Source: Rhodocyclales bacterium GT-UBC (GTDB taxonomy: Bacteria > Pseudomonadota > Gammaproteobacteria > Burkholderiales > Rhodocyclaceae). From it: a DNA stretch of 64,000 nucleotides. The notes beneath the pieces were generated by a model. The model saw nothing but the letters and a program-made list of their open reading frames with translations. It was not told the origin of the DNA and did no database searches. Below, piece by piece: positions 26,401 to 35,659 of this stretch. Position numbers and translations under genes: made by a program. Every line of letters starts with the position of its first letter. Positions within the stretch are counted from its first letter, which is position 1. Where the stretch lies: assembly GCA_003583745.1 (NCBI GenBank), contig QXPY01000004.1, positions 248,001-312,000 on the forward strand, written 5' to 3'.

Positions 26401-27032
26401 GCGGTCCATTCTACCTGGCGCGCCTGGCCGACCAGGCCCGCTTGCCGGCAGCCATCCTGGGCGGTCTGGCAGTTGGTGCCAGACCGGCCGGGGGCGAGCC
26501 TTGGCAAGCCTTCGCCGAGTGGGCATCAGCACAGGGCGAGGCTGCTTTGGCAAAATATTGTCGGGACTGTGGCGCCAGCAGTCTGTTCGGCAAGACGCTT
26601 GCCCTGCCCGGCCCGACTGGCGAACGCAACACGTTGAGCTTCGCACCGCGTGGTCGCCTGCTCTGCCTGGCGACTAGCCGGGAAGAACTTTTCCGGCAAC
26701 TGGCGGCGGTTCTGAGCACCGGTAATCGGCCTGCAGTGGTTGAGGCGGACTGGACCCGGCAGGCAATCGGTGCCATGCCCGCCGCAATCGCCGAGACCAT
26801 CGAATGGCGTGCCGCAGGTGATCTTGCTGGCCTGGCCGGTGTGCTGGGGGACGATGAACCTGTCCTGCGCCAGCAACTGGCAGCTGGCACTGGCGCTTTG
26901 CTGGCCTTGTATTGCCCGGCTCCGAACGACGCTTCGTATCCGCTTTATCGCATGGTCACCGAACGGGTGGTCAGCGTGAATACGACGGCGGCGGGCGGCA
27001 ATACCACCTTGATGAGTCTGGGCTTGGACTGA
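23424..27032 (+). CDS. putA: Bifunctional proline dehydrogenase / P5C dehydrogenase PutA
   Basis: Oxidises proline to glutamate via P5C, passing electrons to quinone and NAD. 1202 residues. An alpha-helical arm (1-150) precedes the FAD-binding PRODH barrel (about 190-480: SIKLSALHPRY, NIDAEEADRLELSLDLL, RLVKGAYWDSE). The aldehyde dehydrogenase domain spans about 560-1010, with AETGGQN and nucleophile Cys814 in GQRCSALR. A C-terminal domain closes it. There is no N-terminal ribbon-helix-helix domain, so unlike the E. coli protein it should not repress its own gene. GGAAGGGGG precedes the ATG. Confidence 0.97.
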   Translation: MTDTLRQAIRQAYRRDEAACLTLLGSELRALAIDREAVSRQARQLVEAVRRQRRQASGVDHLMHEFSLSSQEGVALMCLAEALLRIPDTPTVDRLIRDKISRGDWASHLGGSASLFVNAATWGLMLTGKLVATHSERALGGALARLIAKGGEPLIRKGVDFAMRLLGQQFVMGESIEAALKRSRRNEQKGYSHSFDMLGEAALTAADAERYGRAYEAAIHAIGQASGGRGVVAGPGISIKLSALHPRYVRSQRERVFSELLPRLKGLLLLAKHYDIGLNIDAEEADRLELSLDLLAALAGDPDLAGWQGLGFVIQAYQKRCPAVIDFLIDLARRNGRRLMIRLVKGAYWDSEIKRAQVDGLSDYPVYTRKPHTDLAYLACAARLLAAPDAIYPQFATHNAHTLARISEMARRLAVDEYEFQCLHGMGEPLYDNVVGAGNAGRLCRIYAPVGTHETLLPYLVRRLLENGANSSFVNRIVDERVSIDTLIEDPLLTLQATQGQRHPAIPLPGDLYGAGRINSAGVDLSDETTLDELGAALDALATRVWLAGPLVAGLGLVAGEGVPVRNPARHSDLVGRVVEADVPLVELALQHAAAVSTGWHATPLAQRARLLQNAADMLERARNEIISLCIREAGKTWSNAVAELREAVDFCRYYAQQLLDGRFESPATPPGPVVCISPWNFPLAIFIGEVSAALAAGSPVLAKPAEQTPLIAHLAVQLLHRAGVPPAVLQFLPGRGEVVGARLTADRRVRGVVFTGSTEVARVINRSIAGRRGVRLIAETGGQNAMIVDSSALPEQVVQDVLASAFDSAGQRCSALRVLCLQQDIAERVLDMLKAAMPQLRLGDPRIQAVDVGPVIDQAAHDNLQAHIEAMRRQACPVFQLPLPAECGEGCFIAPTLIEIDRLSLLQREVFGPVVHVLRFAADELPALVEQINATGYGLTLGIHSRIDETIGDIIARAQVGNIYVNRNMVGAVVGVQPFGGEGLSGTGPKAGGPFYLARLADQARLPAAILGGLAVGARPAGGEPWQAFAEWASAQGEAALAKYCRDCGASSLFGKTLALPGPTGERNTLSFAPRGRLLCLATSREELFRQLAAVLSTGNRPAVVEADWTRQAIGAMPAAIAETIEWRAAGDLAGLAGVLGDDEPVLRQQLAAGTGALLALYCPAPNDASYPLYRMVTERVVSVNTTAAGGNTTLMSLGLD

Positions 27033-27068
27033 GGCACGGCAAGGATGGACGGTACGGCCATGGAGGGC

Positions 27069-27164
27069 TCAGAAGTTGTCCGGCAGGCCGGCCAGGATAT
27101 CGATGCAGCCAGCGTGGCTGACCAGCTCGTCGAACCAGCGATCAATAAAACGGGAAATCATCAT
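27069..27164 (-). CDS. 31-residue small ORF with strong ribosome binding site
   Basis: A short minus-strand frame reading MMISRFIDRWFDELVSHAGC and ending ILAGLPDNF, directly after AAGGAGGCC. The near-perfect Shine-Dalgarno and the amphipathic sequence suggest a real small protein. It lies in the gap between convergent putA and plsY and would be transcribed on its own. No clear promoter is seen apart from a TACACT hexamer about 55 bp upstream. The family is not recognised. The second of the two adjacent ATGs may be the actual start. Confidence 0.5.
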   Translation of the reverse strand: MMISRFIDRWFDELVSHAGCIDILAGLPDNF

Positions 27165-27284
27165 GGCCTCCTTGAAAATGTGCGGGTCGTGTCGACCTGA
27201 TGAGGCCAGTGTATGGCGTGCTTGGTGATGCCTCCAGTTGATTGTCTTGATGGATTTGATTGTTGATTGCTATGGGTGCGGACG

Positions 27285-27310
27285 AAAAAAACGCCGGGTT
27301 ACCGGCGTTG
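27285..27310 (-). terminator. Intrinsic terminator of plsY
   Basis: AACGCCGG and CCGGCGTT form an 8-bp stem with a short loop. On the minus strand TTTTTTT follows. It lies about 25 bp after the plsY stop. Confidence 0.85.
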
Positions 27311-27334
27311 TTCAAGCGTGCCGCAAACTCACGC

Positions 27335-27931
27335 TCAGGGCTTTTTCTTGCTGCCGATTTTCGACTCCTTGCCGGCGAGCAGGCGCTGGATGTTCTGCCA
27401 ATGCTTGCCGATCAGGGCCAGCGCGATGATCCCGACGACGATGACCATGCCGTTGCCGCCATGCATCAGCACGGTATAGACCGGTGCCAGTGCAGCGGCA
27501 AGCACGGCGGCGGCCGAGGAGTAACGCGACGCGAAAGCGACGAACAGCCAGGTGCCGAGCACGGCAAGGCCGAGCAGCGGGTCGAGGGCAAGCAGGACGC
27601 CGGCTGCCGTGGCAACCCCTTTGCCGCCCTTGAATTTGAGGAAGACCGGGAACAGATGGCCGCAGAAAACAGCCAGGGCAACCAGGCCGACCGCCGTTTC
27701 GCTGAAACCGAACTGCTGGGCGACGAAGACGGCAACCCAGCCCTTGAGTGCATCGCCGATCAGGGTGAACAGCGCGGCCTTCTTGTTGCCGCTGCGCAGA
27801 ACATTGGTCGCACCCGGGTTGCCGGAACCGTAGGTGCGGGGATCGGCCAGCCCGAAGAGCTTCGAGGCGATCATGGCAAAGGGAACGGAGCCGAGCAGGT
27901 AGGCGGCGAGGATGGCAAGGGCTGTTTGCAT
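27335..27931 (-). CDS. plsY: Glycerol-3-phosphate acyltransferase PlsY
   Basis: Transfers acyl groups from acyl-phosphate to glycerol-3-phosphate in phospholipid synthesis. About 198 residues from the ATG at 27931 (MQTALAILAAYLLGSVPFAMI), a polytopic membrane protein. Catalytic loops are visible: GSVPFA, GSGNPGATNVLRSG, GHLFPVFLKFKGGKGVATAAG. It is divergent from folB, a common pairing in Betaproteobacteria. Confidence 0.96.
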   Translation of the reverse strand: MQTALAILAAYLLGSVPFAMIASKLFGLADPRTYGSGNPGATNVLRSGNKKAALFTLIGDALKGWVAVFVAQQFGFSETAVGLVALAVFCGHLFPVFLKFKGGKGVATAAGVLLALDPLLGLAVLGTWLFVAFASRYSSAAAVLAAALAPVYTVLMHGGNGMVIVVGIIALALIGKHWQNIQRLLAGKESKIGSKKKP

Positions 27932-27998
27932 GGGTGATCGGGGTCGCTGAGGTACAATCGCGGCGAATTTTACACTGCCAAGGCATTCCGACCCCCGT

Positions 27999-28349
27999 AT
28001 GGACATCATATTCATCGAAGAACTGCGCGCCGAGACGTGGATAGGCATTTATCCGCGTGAAAAGGCCATGCCGCAGACGGTCGAGATTTCTTTGCAGATC
28101 GGGGTGTCCACCACCTCGGCCGGGGCCAGCGACGATATCCGCGACACCGTGGACTACGCCGTGGTGGTCGAGCGCCTGCGCGCCGATTTGTCGGTCAGCC
28201 ACTTCAACTTGCTGGAAAAGCTGACCGAGCATATCGCCACCTGGTTGCTGGAGAATTTTGCCGCCCAATGGGTGCGCGTCTCAGTGGCCAAACTCGGCAT
28301 GATGCCCGGCGTCAAACGCGTCGGCGTGATCATCGAACGCTCGGTCTAA
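27999..28349 (+). CDS. folB: Dihydroneopterin aldolase FolB
   Basis: Folate biosynthesis: cleaves dihydroneopterin to 6-hydroxymethyl-dihydropterin. 116 residues with the family pattern ELRAETWIGIYPREKAMPQTVEISL, the DTVDYAVVVERL helix and KLTEHIA. The length is normal. It is divergent from plsY across 67 bp, with a bidirectional terminator after the stop. Confidence 0.95.
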   Translation: MDIIFIEELRAETWIGIYPREKAMPQTVEISLQIGVSTTSAGASDDIRDTVDYAVVVERLRADLSVSHFNLLEKLTEHIATWLLENFAAQWVRVSVAKLGMMPGVKRVGVIIERSV

Positions 28350-28367
28350 CCCGGTTTACCCATGACC

Positions 28368-28404
28368 AAGCCCCCGTGCCATTGGCCGGGGGCTTTGTTG
28401 TTTT
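28368..28404. terminator. Intrinsic terminator between folB and the ZIP transporter
   Basis: AAGCCCCCG and CCGGGGGCTT form a strong stem followed by TGTTGTTTT. It serves folB and, with a weaker tract, the convergent ZIP gene. Confidence 0.78.
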
Positions 28405-28411
28405 CGGCGGT

Positions 28412-29287
28412 TCAGAACACTGCGGCGAGGACTGTCATGATGGCGAAGCCGCTGGCCAGGCCGAGCGTGCCGGCCGCTTCACGCCCGGGTTTGTGCGAAG
28501 CCGGGATCAGTTCGTGGCTGACCACCCAGAGCATCGCGCCGGCTGCCGCGGCGAGCGCCAGCGGCAAGGTCGAACCGGCCAGTGTGCTGGCGATCACCCC
28601 GAACAAGCCGCCGACCGGTTCAACCAGGCCGGTGCCAAGGGCGATCAGGGCGGCACGCAACGGGGCGGCGCCGAGCACGATCATGGCGCTGGCTACGATC
28701 CAGCCTTCCGGCACGTTCTGGATGGCGATGCCCAGGGTCATCCCGTGGTCAGCCCCGGCCGCCGCAGAAACGCCGACGGCAAGGCCTTCCGGAATGTTGT
28801 GCAAGGCGATGGCGGCCACTACCAGGGCGACATTGGGCAGGGCGCCGCCGGCTTCGACCGTTTTGACGTGGGCGTGCGGCATGCGGCGATCCATCTGCTG
28901 CATCAGGCGGGTGCCGGCCAGAAAGGCGAGGCCGGTGGCCAAACCGAGCAACCACGGCGCTTCGCTGGCGGCAACGTGCTGCACGGCCGGCACCAGCAAG
29001 GAGAAAAGGCTGGCGGCGAGCATCATGCCGCCGGCCAGGCCGAGCATCGGCGCCATCAGGCGGTCGCTCGGCCGGCGCAGGAACAACACCGGCAAGGCGC
29101 CGAGTCCGGTGGCGAGGCCGGCCAGCAGGCTGGCTTGCAAGCCTTTGGCGGCCATCGGGTGGGCGCCCAGCCATTGTGCCGACTGCTCGGCAACGAAGGC
29201 GAGGGCGACGACGGCCATGATCATGCCGGCCCAGAGATGGCGGCGGGCGGTTGGGTGGGCGTAGTGTTGGGCGACGAGTTGGCTCAT
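28412..29287 (-). CDS. ZIP-family metal transporter
   Basis: An inner-membrane divalent-metal transporter of 291 residues with about eight hydrophobic segments. The metal site is seen in helix 4 (ALHNIPEG, residues 162-168) and helix 5 (IQNVPEG, 189-195), the GufA/ZupT type pattern. A His-containing loop PHAH (137-140) lies between helices 3 and 4. Zinc or iron uptake is likely, but direction and metal are not certain. Single gene with its own terminator region. Confidence 0.9.
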   Translation of the reverse strand: MSQLVAQHYAHPTARRHLWAGMIMAVVALAFVAEQSAQWLGAHPMAAKGLQASLLAGLATGLGALPVLFLRRPSDRLMAPMLGLAGGMMLAASLFSLLVPAVQHVAASEAPWLLGLATGLAFLAGTRLMQQMDRRMPHAHVKTVEAGGALPNVALVVAAIALHNIPEGLAVGVSAAAGADHGMTLGIAIQNVPEGWIVASAMIVLGAAPLRAALIALGTGLVEPVGGLFGVIASTLAGSTLPLALAAAAGAMLWVVSHELIPASHKPGREAAGTLGLASGFAIMTVLAAVF

Positions 29288-29379
29288 GGTGGCTCTCCTG
29301 CGGTGATGGAGGCCACTTTACGGAAACCGTTTCTATAGTGCCAATCGATTGTCTGAATTGGGTCGATTGGCGTTGGCAA

Positions 29380-29871
29380 TCACCCCTTGAGGGCGGCTTC
29401 GACGACTTTCGGGTTCAGGCTGCGCACGATGTCGTGCGGATGCACGCCAACCAGGTAACCGCGGCGACCGCCGTTGATGTAGATCAGCGGCAGGTCGAGG
29501 ATGCTTTTCTCGATATGGACCGGCATTGCCTTCTTGGTCCCGAACGGACTGGTGCCGCCCACCAGGTAGCCGGTGTGGCGATTGGCCACTTCCGGCTTGC
29601 AGGGCTCCACTTTCTTGCAGCCGATCTGGCGCGCCAGTTCCTTGGTCGATACCTTGCAGTCGCCATGCATCAGCACGATCAGCGGCTTGGCGTTCTCGTC
29701 CTCGAAGATCAGGGTCTTGACCACTGCGTGTTCGTCGACATTAAGTTCGCGCGCCGAAACCTTGGTGCCGCCGTGTTCCTCGTAGGCATAGAGATGACTG
29801 GAGAAGGCGATTTTCTGCGCCTTCAAAAATTTGGTGGCCTGGGTTTCCGGGGCGTGTTCGGTTTTGCTCAT
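29380..29871 (-). CDS. ybaK: Cys-tRNA(Pro) deacylase YbaK/EbsC
   Basis: Hydrolyses mischarged Cys-tRNA(Pro) in trans. 163 residues from the ATG at 29871. The editing-domain signature is clear: HGGTKVSARELNVDEHAVVKTLIF, the VPAKG-like lysine in DCKVSTKELARQIG, and GYLVGGTSPFGTKKAMPVHIEKSI. The C-terminus is GRRGYLVGVHPHDIV. It stands downstream of xerD across 146 bp. Confidence 0.94.
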   Translation of the reverse strand: MSKTEHAPETQATKFLKAQKIAFSSHLYAYEEHGGTKVSARELNVDEHAVVKTLIFEDENAKPLIVLMHGDCKVSTKELARQIGCKKVEPCKPEVANRHTGYLVGGTSPFGTKKAMPVHIEKSILDLPLIYINGGRRGYLVGVHPHDIVRSLNPKVVEAALKG

Positions 29872-30017
29872 GGTCGAAGAGGGGCTTGGCGTGGCGCGGA
29901 TTCTAGCGCGCCGCAGATGGGCTGGGAATTGAACTTGGAATCGTGGCCGAAAAGCGGATGGGTTGTCGCTGCCAAAGTGTAGGCCGGGATCGGGGCGGGA
30001 AAGTTCCAGGGGCGGGG

Positions 30018-30938
<921 letters not shown>

Positions 30939-31422
30939 GGCGGAGCAGCCAGCGCTTGATGTCGAGCAGAAATCCGTCGCCGTGCTGGCTGAATCCGCCC
31001 AGCTGCCCGCCGGCGGCAACGACCCGGTGGCAGGGTACGACCAGCGGATAGGGGTTGCGGCCGCAGGCCTGGCCGACGGCGCGTGGCGCACTGCGGATGT
31101 TTTTGGCCACCTGGCCATAGGTCCAGGCCTGGCCGAGCGGAATCTGCTCGATCTGGGCCCAAACCTTGCGCTGGAAAAAGGTGCCGGCCGGGCGCAACGG
31201 CAGGCCGAAGGCGAAGGCCGGGTCGCGCAGATAGGCGTTCAATTGCCGGACGGCTTCAGCGGCGAGCAGTGAAGACGGTTCTTGTGCGGCTTGCGGCGGC
31301 AGATATTCGATGCCGATGATTTCATCGGCATCGCAACGCACGCCCAGTGCAAAACCGGGGGCGGCGACGATGGCCTGGTAGGGCGCTTGGACTGCGGTCT
31401 GACTGGACATCTCCGGGCCGGT

Positions 31423-32598
31423 CTAGAAGGCCGCAATGCCGGTCTGGGCGCGACCGAGGATCAGCGCGTGGATGTCGTGTGTGCCTTCGTAGGTATTCAC
31501 CACTTCCAGGTTGACCAGGTGGCGGGCGATGCCGAATTCGTCGGAAATGCCGTTGCCGCCCAGCATGTCGCGCGCCGTGCGGGCAATGTCGAGGGCCTTG
31601 CCGCAGGAATTGCGCTTCATCAGCGAGGTGATTTCCGGCGTCGCGCTGCCGTCGTCCTTCATCCGGCCCAGGCGCAGGCAGCCCTGGATGCCGAGCGTGA
31701 TTTCGGTCTGCATGTCGGCCAGCTTTTTTTGCACCAGTTGGTTGGCGGCGAGCGGCCGCTCGAACTGCTTGCGGTCGAGCGTGTATTGGCGGGCGGTGTG
31801 CCAGCAGAATTCGGCCGCACCCAGCGCGCCCCAGGCAATGCCGTAGCGGGCCGAGTCGAGGCAGGTGAACGGGCCTTTGAGGCCGGCGGCGTTCGGCAAC
31901 TGGTTCTCGCTGGGTACGAAGACCTCATCCATGACGATTTCGCCGGTGATCGAGGCACGCAGGCCGACCTTGCCGTGAATCGCCGGGGCGCTCAAGCCGG
32001 CCATTCCCTTTTCGAGAATGAAGCCGCGGATGACGTTTTCGTCGTCTTTGGCCCAGACGACGAAAATGTCGGCGATCGGCGAGTTGGTGATCCACATCTT
32101 GCTGCCCGACAGCTTCCAGCCGCCCGGCACGCTGCGGGCGCGGGTGGACAGGCTGGCCGGGTCGGAGCCGGAGTTCGGTTCGGTCAGGCCGAAGCAGCCG
32201 ATCATCTTGCCGCTGGCCAGGGGGGGCAGGTATTGCTGGCGCTGCGCTTCGCTGCCGAACACGAAGATCGGCACCATGACCAGCGAAGACTGGACGCTCA
32301 TCATCGAGCGATAGCCGGAGTCGACGTATTCGATCTCGCGGGCAATCAGGCCATAGGAGACGTAATTCAGGCCGGCGCCGCCGTAGACCGGCGGCAGGGT
32401 GCAGCCGAGCAGGCCCATGTCGCCCATCTTGCGGAAGATGGCCGGATCGGTCTGCTCGTTGCGGAAGGCGTCCCGCACCCGCGGGGCCAGCTCGCGCCGG
32501 GCGAAGTCGCGGGCGGCATCGCGCACGATACGTTCGTCGGCCGCCAGCTGCGAGTCAAGCAGCAGCGGGTCGGGCCAGTTGAAGGCAGGACGGCTCAT
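31423..32598 (-). CDS. gcdH: Glutaryl-CoA dehydrogenase (acyl-CoA dehydrogenase family)
   Basis: An FAD enzyme that oxidises and decarboxylates glutaryl-CoA to crotonyl-CoA in lysine, tryptophan and aromatic degradation. 391 residues. FAD-binding stretches [17 protein letters not shown] and [18 protein letters not shown] are present. The catalytic base is Glu371 in [18 protein letters not shown], a C-terminus typical of GcdH. It overlaps the hemerythrin gene by 4 bp. No GcdR-type regulator or CoA-transferase gene is adjacent. Confidence 0.92.
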   Translation of the reverse strand: MSRPAFNWPDPLLLDSQLAADERIVRDAARDFARRELAPRVRDAFRNEQTDPAIFRKMGDMGLLGCTLPPVYGGAGLNYVSYGLIAREIEYVDSGYRSMMSVQSSLVMVPIFVFGSEAQRQQYLPPLASGKMIGCFGLTEPNSGSDPASLSTRARSVPGGWKLSGSKMWITNSPIADIFVVWAKDDENVIRGFILEKGMAGLSAPAIHGKVGLRASITGEIVMDEVFVPSENQLPNAAGLKGPFTCLDSARYGIAWGALGAAEFCWHTARQYTLDRKQFERPLAANQLVQKKLADMQTEITLGIQGCLRLGRMKDDGSATPEITSLMKRNSCGKALDIARTARDMLGGNGISDEFGIARHLVNLEVVNTYEGTHDIHALILGRAQTGIAAF

Positions 32599-33056
32599 TT
32601 ACCGAAGAAACGGCGGAACCAGCCGACGGTTTCCTGCTTTTCTTCCTTTTCCTTGATGACGCCCTGCATGTTGGCTTTGACGGCACCCACGTAGTCGGCA
32701 TCGTCGCGCTTGATGTGATTGACCAGCCAGCGGGCAAGCATGGCGTGCAGTTCTTCCGCCACGTCGTCGCCGAGATTGATCCGCTCCTGGTATTCCGAAA
32801 CCTTGCGGGCGAACAGTTCATGCACCTTCTTGTGCGGCTTGCAGTACTGGTAACCGGCTTCTTCCTGCAGGCTTTCCTCGAAGGCGAAGTGCGACAGCGT
32901 GTAGTCGACGCAATCGTCGATCACCGCCTTGATCTTGTTCTTGTCGCCAAGCACCTGCGCGGCTTCGAGATCGTTGATGAAATCGACGATGCGCATGTGT
33001 TGCTGGTCGATGACGTCGATCCCCGTGTTCAGTTCCGGACTCCAGACGATGCTCAT
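32595..33056 (-). CDS. Bacteriohemerythrin
   Basis: An oxygen-binding four-helix protein of 153 residues. The di-iron ligands are all present: His20, His56, Glu60, His75, His79, His114 and Asp119. A C-terminal extension ([19 protein letters not shown]) is charged and amphipathic and could contact the membrane or a partner. Such proteins store or deliver oxygen, or sense it, in microaerobic proteobacteria. It lies between proA and gcdH in an apparent operon. Confidence 0.95.
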   Translation of the reverse strand: MSIVWSPELNTGIDVIDQQHMRIVDFINDLEAAQVLGDKNKIKAVIDDCVDYTLSHFAFEESLQEEAGYQYCKPHKKVHELFARKVSEYQERINLGDDVAEELHAMLARWLVNHIKRDDADYVGAVKANMQGVIKEKEEKQETVGWFRRFFGK

Positions 33057-33093
33057 GCTGTTCTCTCCCCGAGAAAGTGATTGGGTCTGCTGC

Positions 33094-34350
33094 TTACCCG
33101 CGGACGTGGCCGTCGCCCAGGACGACCCATTTCTGGCTGGTCAGGCCTTCGAGGCCGACCGGGCCGCGGGCGTGGATCTTATCGGTCGAAATGCCGATTT
33201 CAGCGCCCAGGCCGTATTCGAAACCATCTGCAAAGCGGGTCGAGGCGTTGATCATCACCGAAGCCGAGTCGATTTCGCGCAGGAATCGCATCGCCTTCGG
33301 ATGGTTGTCGGTGACGATGGCTTCGGTGTGGTGCGACGAATACTGGTTGATGTGGGCAATTGCCTCGTCGATGCCGGAGACGACCTTGACCGAGATGATC
33401 GGCGCCAGGTATTCGGTGTAGTAATCCTCTTCTGTCGCGGCTACCGCGTTCTGTACGATGGCCCGCGTTTCGGCGCAGCCGCGGATCTCGACGCCCTTGG
33501 CGGTGAGCATGGCGGCAATCGGCGGCAACAGCATGGCGGCGACGCTGCGGTCGACCAGCAGCGACTCGGCGGTGTTGCAGGTGCCGTAGCGCTGGGTCTT
33601 GGCGTTTTCGACAATCTTCAGCGCCTTGTTGGGATCGGCTTCTTCTTCCAGATACACATGGCAGTTGCCGTCCAGGTGCTGGATCATCGGCACCCGCGAC
33701 TCGGCCAGCAGGCGGGCGATCAGGCCCTTGCCGCCGCGCGGCACGATGACGTCGACGAATTCGCGCATGGTGATCAGCTCACCGACGGCGGCGCGGTCGG
33801 TGGTGTCGATGACCTGGACGCTGTCGGCCGGCAGGCCGGCACTAAGCAATGCTTCATGGACCAGGGCGGCAATGGCGCGATTGCAGTTGATGGCCTCCGA
33901 GCCGCCACGCAGGATCGCCGCGTTGCCGGATTTGAGGCACAGTGCGGCGGCGTCCGCCGTGACGTTGGGACGGGCTTCGTAAATGATGCCGATGACGCCG
34001 AGCGGCACGCGCATCTTGCCGACCTGGATGCCGGTCGGGCGATACTTGATGTCGGTCATTTCGCCGATCGGGTCGGGCAATTTGGCAACCTGTTCGACCC
34101 CTTCTGCCATGTTGTCGACACCTTTTTCGGTCAGCGCCAGGCGGTCGAGCATCGCCGGTTCGAGACCGGCGGCACGGGCAGCATCCAGATCCAGGGCGTT
34201 GGCTGCGATCAGCGCCGCCTTGTCGCGGCGGATGGCAGCGGCCAGCAGCAGCAAGGCGTTGTTCTTTTCGGCGGTGGTGGCACCGGCCAGGCGGCGCGAG
34301 GCTGCGCGGGCGCGGCGGCCGACGGTCTGCATGTATTCCTTGATGTCCAT
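33094..34350 (-). CDS. proA: Gamma-glutamyl phosphate reductase ProA
   Basis: Second step of proline biosynthesis, NADPH-dependent. 418 residues from the ATG at 34350 ([19 protein letters not shown]). Aldehyde-dehydrogenase-like fold: the glycine-rich [29 protein letters not shown], and catalytic Cys258 in [12 protein letters not shown]. The length is typical. A TATAAT box lies about 28 bp before the start codon. It leads the run proA-hemerythrin-gcdH-ogt-xerD. Confidence 0.96.
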   Translation of the reverse strand: MDIKEYMQTVGRRARAASRRLAGATTAEKNNALLLLAAAIRRDKAALIAANALDLDAARAAGLEPAMLDRLALTEKGVDNMAEGVEQVAKLPDPIGEMTDIKYRPTGIQVGKMRVPLGVIGIIYEARPNVTADAAALCLKSGNAAILRGGSEAINCNRAIAALVHEALLSAGLPADSVQVIDTTDRAAVGELITMREFVDVIVPRGGKGLIARLLAESRVPMIQHLDGNCHVYLEEEADPNKALKIVENAKTQRYGTCNTAESLLVDRSVAAMLLPPIAAMLTAKGVEIRGCAETRAIVQNAVAATEEDYYTEYLAPIISVKVVSGIDEAIAHINQYSSHHTEAIVTDNHPKAMRFLREIDSASVMINASTRFADGFEYGLGAEIGISTDKIHARGPVGLEGLTSQKWVVLGDGHVRG

Positions 34351-34377
34351 GATCTTCCAGCTACTGGGCAAAGAAGC

Positions 34378-34383
34378 ATTATA
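34378..34383 (-). promoter_or_regulatory. Putative -10 box of the proA operon
   Basis: A perfect TATAAT in the context GCTATAATGC on the minus strand. The -35 is weak (CTTTAT at 16 bp). Transcription would start about 20 bp before the proA ATG. Confidence 0.55.
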
Positions 34384-34496
34384 GCGATGGAGAGGCGGCA
34401 TAAAGCAGTGGCATTTACCGAGAAATTTAGGGGGAACTTCCGGAACCGGGTAAACTCTTATCCGCAACCACAACAGGGCTTTCCATCGAGGACGAG

Positions 34497-34736
34497 ATGG
34501 CCGAAAAATTGATACTGCCGACTGAAGTCAAAGTCTGCGCCACGTGCAGCTACTGGGATGGCGAACGCCAGGTAGATGCTGACATGAAACTGGTCGTGGT
34601 TTCCGACGAGTGCCAAGGCGAGTGCCTGGTTCAGGAAACGCAAAAACCCGGACTGCACGATGTCCGCAAAGAATGTTCCTGCATTTGGGAAGATCTTGAA
34701 CCTGACCAGGTCGAAGGGGGCGAGAAGGCCGCTTAG
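34497..34736 (+). CDS. Small cysteine-rich protein of unknown function
   Basis: A 79-residue soluble protein with six cysteines: Cys14, Cys17, Cys39, Cys43, Cys60 and Cys62 ([21 protein letters not shown]). The spacing suggests a zinc or iron-sulfur site. The C-terminus is acidic. The family is not recognised. It is divergent from proA, and its stop overlaps the convergent diguanylate cyclase gene by 4 bp. Confidence 0.68.
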   Translation: MAEKLILPTEVKVCATCSYWDGERQVDADMKLVVVSDECQGECLVQETQKPGLHDVRKECSCIWEDLEPDQVEGGEKAA

Positions 34737-35659
34737 GCTGCCCCGAACGGGTCGTTGCGCCATAGGCTGCGGTTGCGCCCGCCAGCCTTGGCTTCATAGA
34801 GGGCCGCATCGGCGGCCTGAAAGAATTGCGGATCGACTTCGCCGCCACTCGGTTGCGTGGTCACGCCACCCAGGCTGATCGTGATGTAGGGTGAAATGGC
34901 CGATGCGGGGTGCGGCAAGCGCAGCCCCTCGATGCTCGAACGAAGTTCTTCGCCCAGATTCGCGGCCGCAGCACTGCTCGAGTTCGGCAACAACAGTACG
35001 AACTCTTCTCCGCCATAGCGTGCGACCAGGTCGCCTGGTCGACGGACGAAGTCACTCAGTTTCTTGGCAATCAGGCGCAGCATCCGGTCGCCCTCGGCAT
35101 GACCGAGATGGTCGTTGTAGGCTTTGAAGTGGTCCACGTCGATGATGGCCAGCGACAAGGGACTGTGTGTCCGCGAGCAGCGCCGCCATTCGTTTTCCAG
35201 AGCTTCATCGTAACGTCGCCGGTTGGCGATTTCGGTCAGGCTGTCGATCTTGGCCAGGTTTTCGAGCAGGTGCCGGTGGTGGCAGGATTGCAGATGGTTG
35301 CGAACCCGCTTGCGGACGATCGACGGATGAAAAGGCTTGGTGATGTAATCGACCGCACCGAGATCGAGGCCGCGCTCCTCGTCGGCTGTCGAATCCAGGG
35401 CGGAAATGAAAATCACCGGAATCTGCCGGGTTGCATCGTCGGCTTTCAGGGCCTGGATGACGTCGTAACCGTTGATGTCGGGCATCATCACGTCGAGCAG
35501 GATAAGGTCGGGCTGTAGTTCGTGCGCCCGCTCCAGTGCCTGGGCACCGTTCTTGGCCAGGGCGATGCGGCAATCGTCAACCAGCAATTCCGCCAGCAGC
35601 GTGCGGTTCTGCTTCTCGTCATCGACAACCAGTACGGTTTGCTGCTGATTCATGGTCAT
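34733..35659 (-). CDS. Response regulator with GGDEF output (PleD-like diguanylate cyclase)
   Basis: 308 residues: a receiver domain with phosphoacceptor Asp56 (LLDVMMPD) and a GGDEF domain with active site GGEEF at 216-220. The inhibitory I-site RPGD lies at 207-210, so c-di-GMP product inhibition should work. It overlaps the stop of the hybrid kinase gene as ATGA, so the kinase at 35656 is its likely phosphodonor. It is the last gene of the receptor-YfiR-kinase-cyclase chain. Confidence 0.93.
   Translation of the reverse strand: MTMNQQQTVLVVDDEKQNRTLLAELLVDDCRIALAKNGAQALERAHELQPDLILLDVMMPDINGYDVIQALKADDATRQIPVIFISALDSTADEERGLDLGAVDYITKPFHPSIVRKRVRNHLQSCHHRHLLENLAKIDSLTEIANRRRYDEALENEWRRCSRTHSPLSLAIIDVDHFKAYNDHLGHAEGDRMLRLIAKKLSDFVRRPGDLVARYGGEEFVLLLPNSSSAAAANLGEELRSSIEGLRLPHPASAISPYITISLGGVTTQPSGGEVDPQFFQAADAALYEAKAGGRNRSLWRNDPFGAA

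Noticed and set aside
31282..34512. Two long plus-strand frames (470 and 527 codons) opposite ogt-gcdH and hemerythrin-proA
   Set aside because: Cross several genuine genes and show only Asp/Gly/Arg-rich antisense composition.
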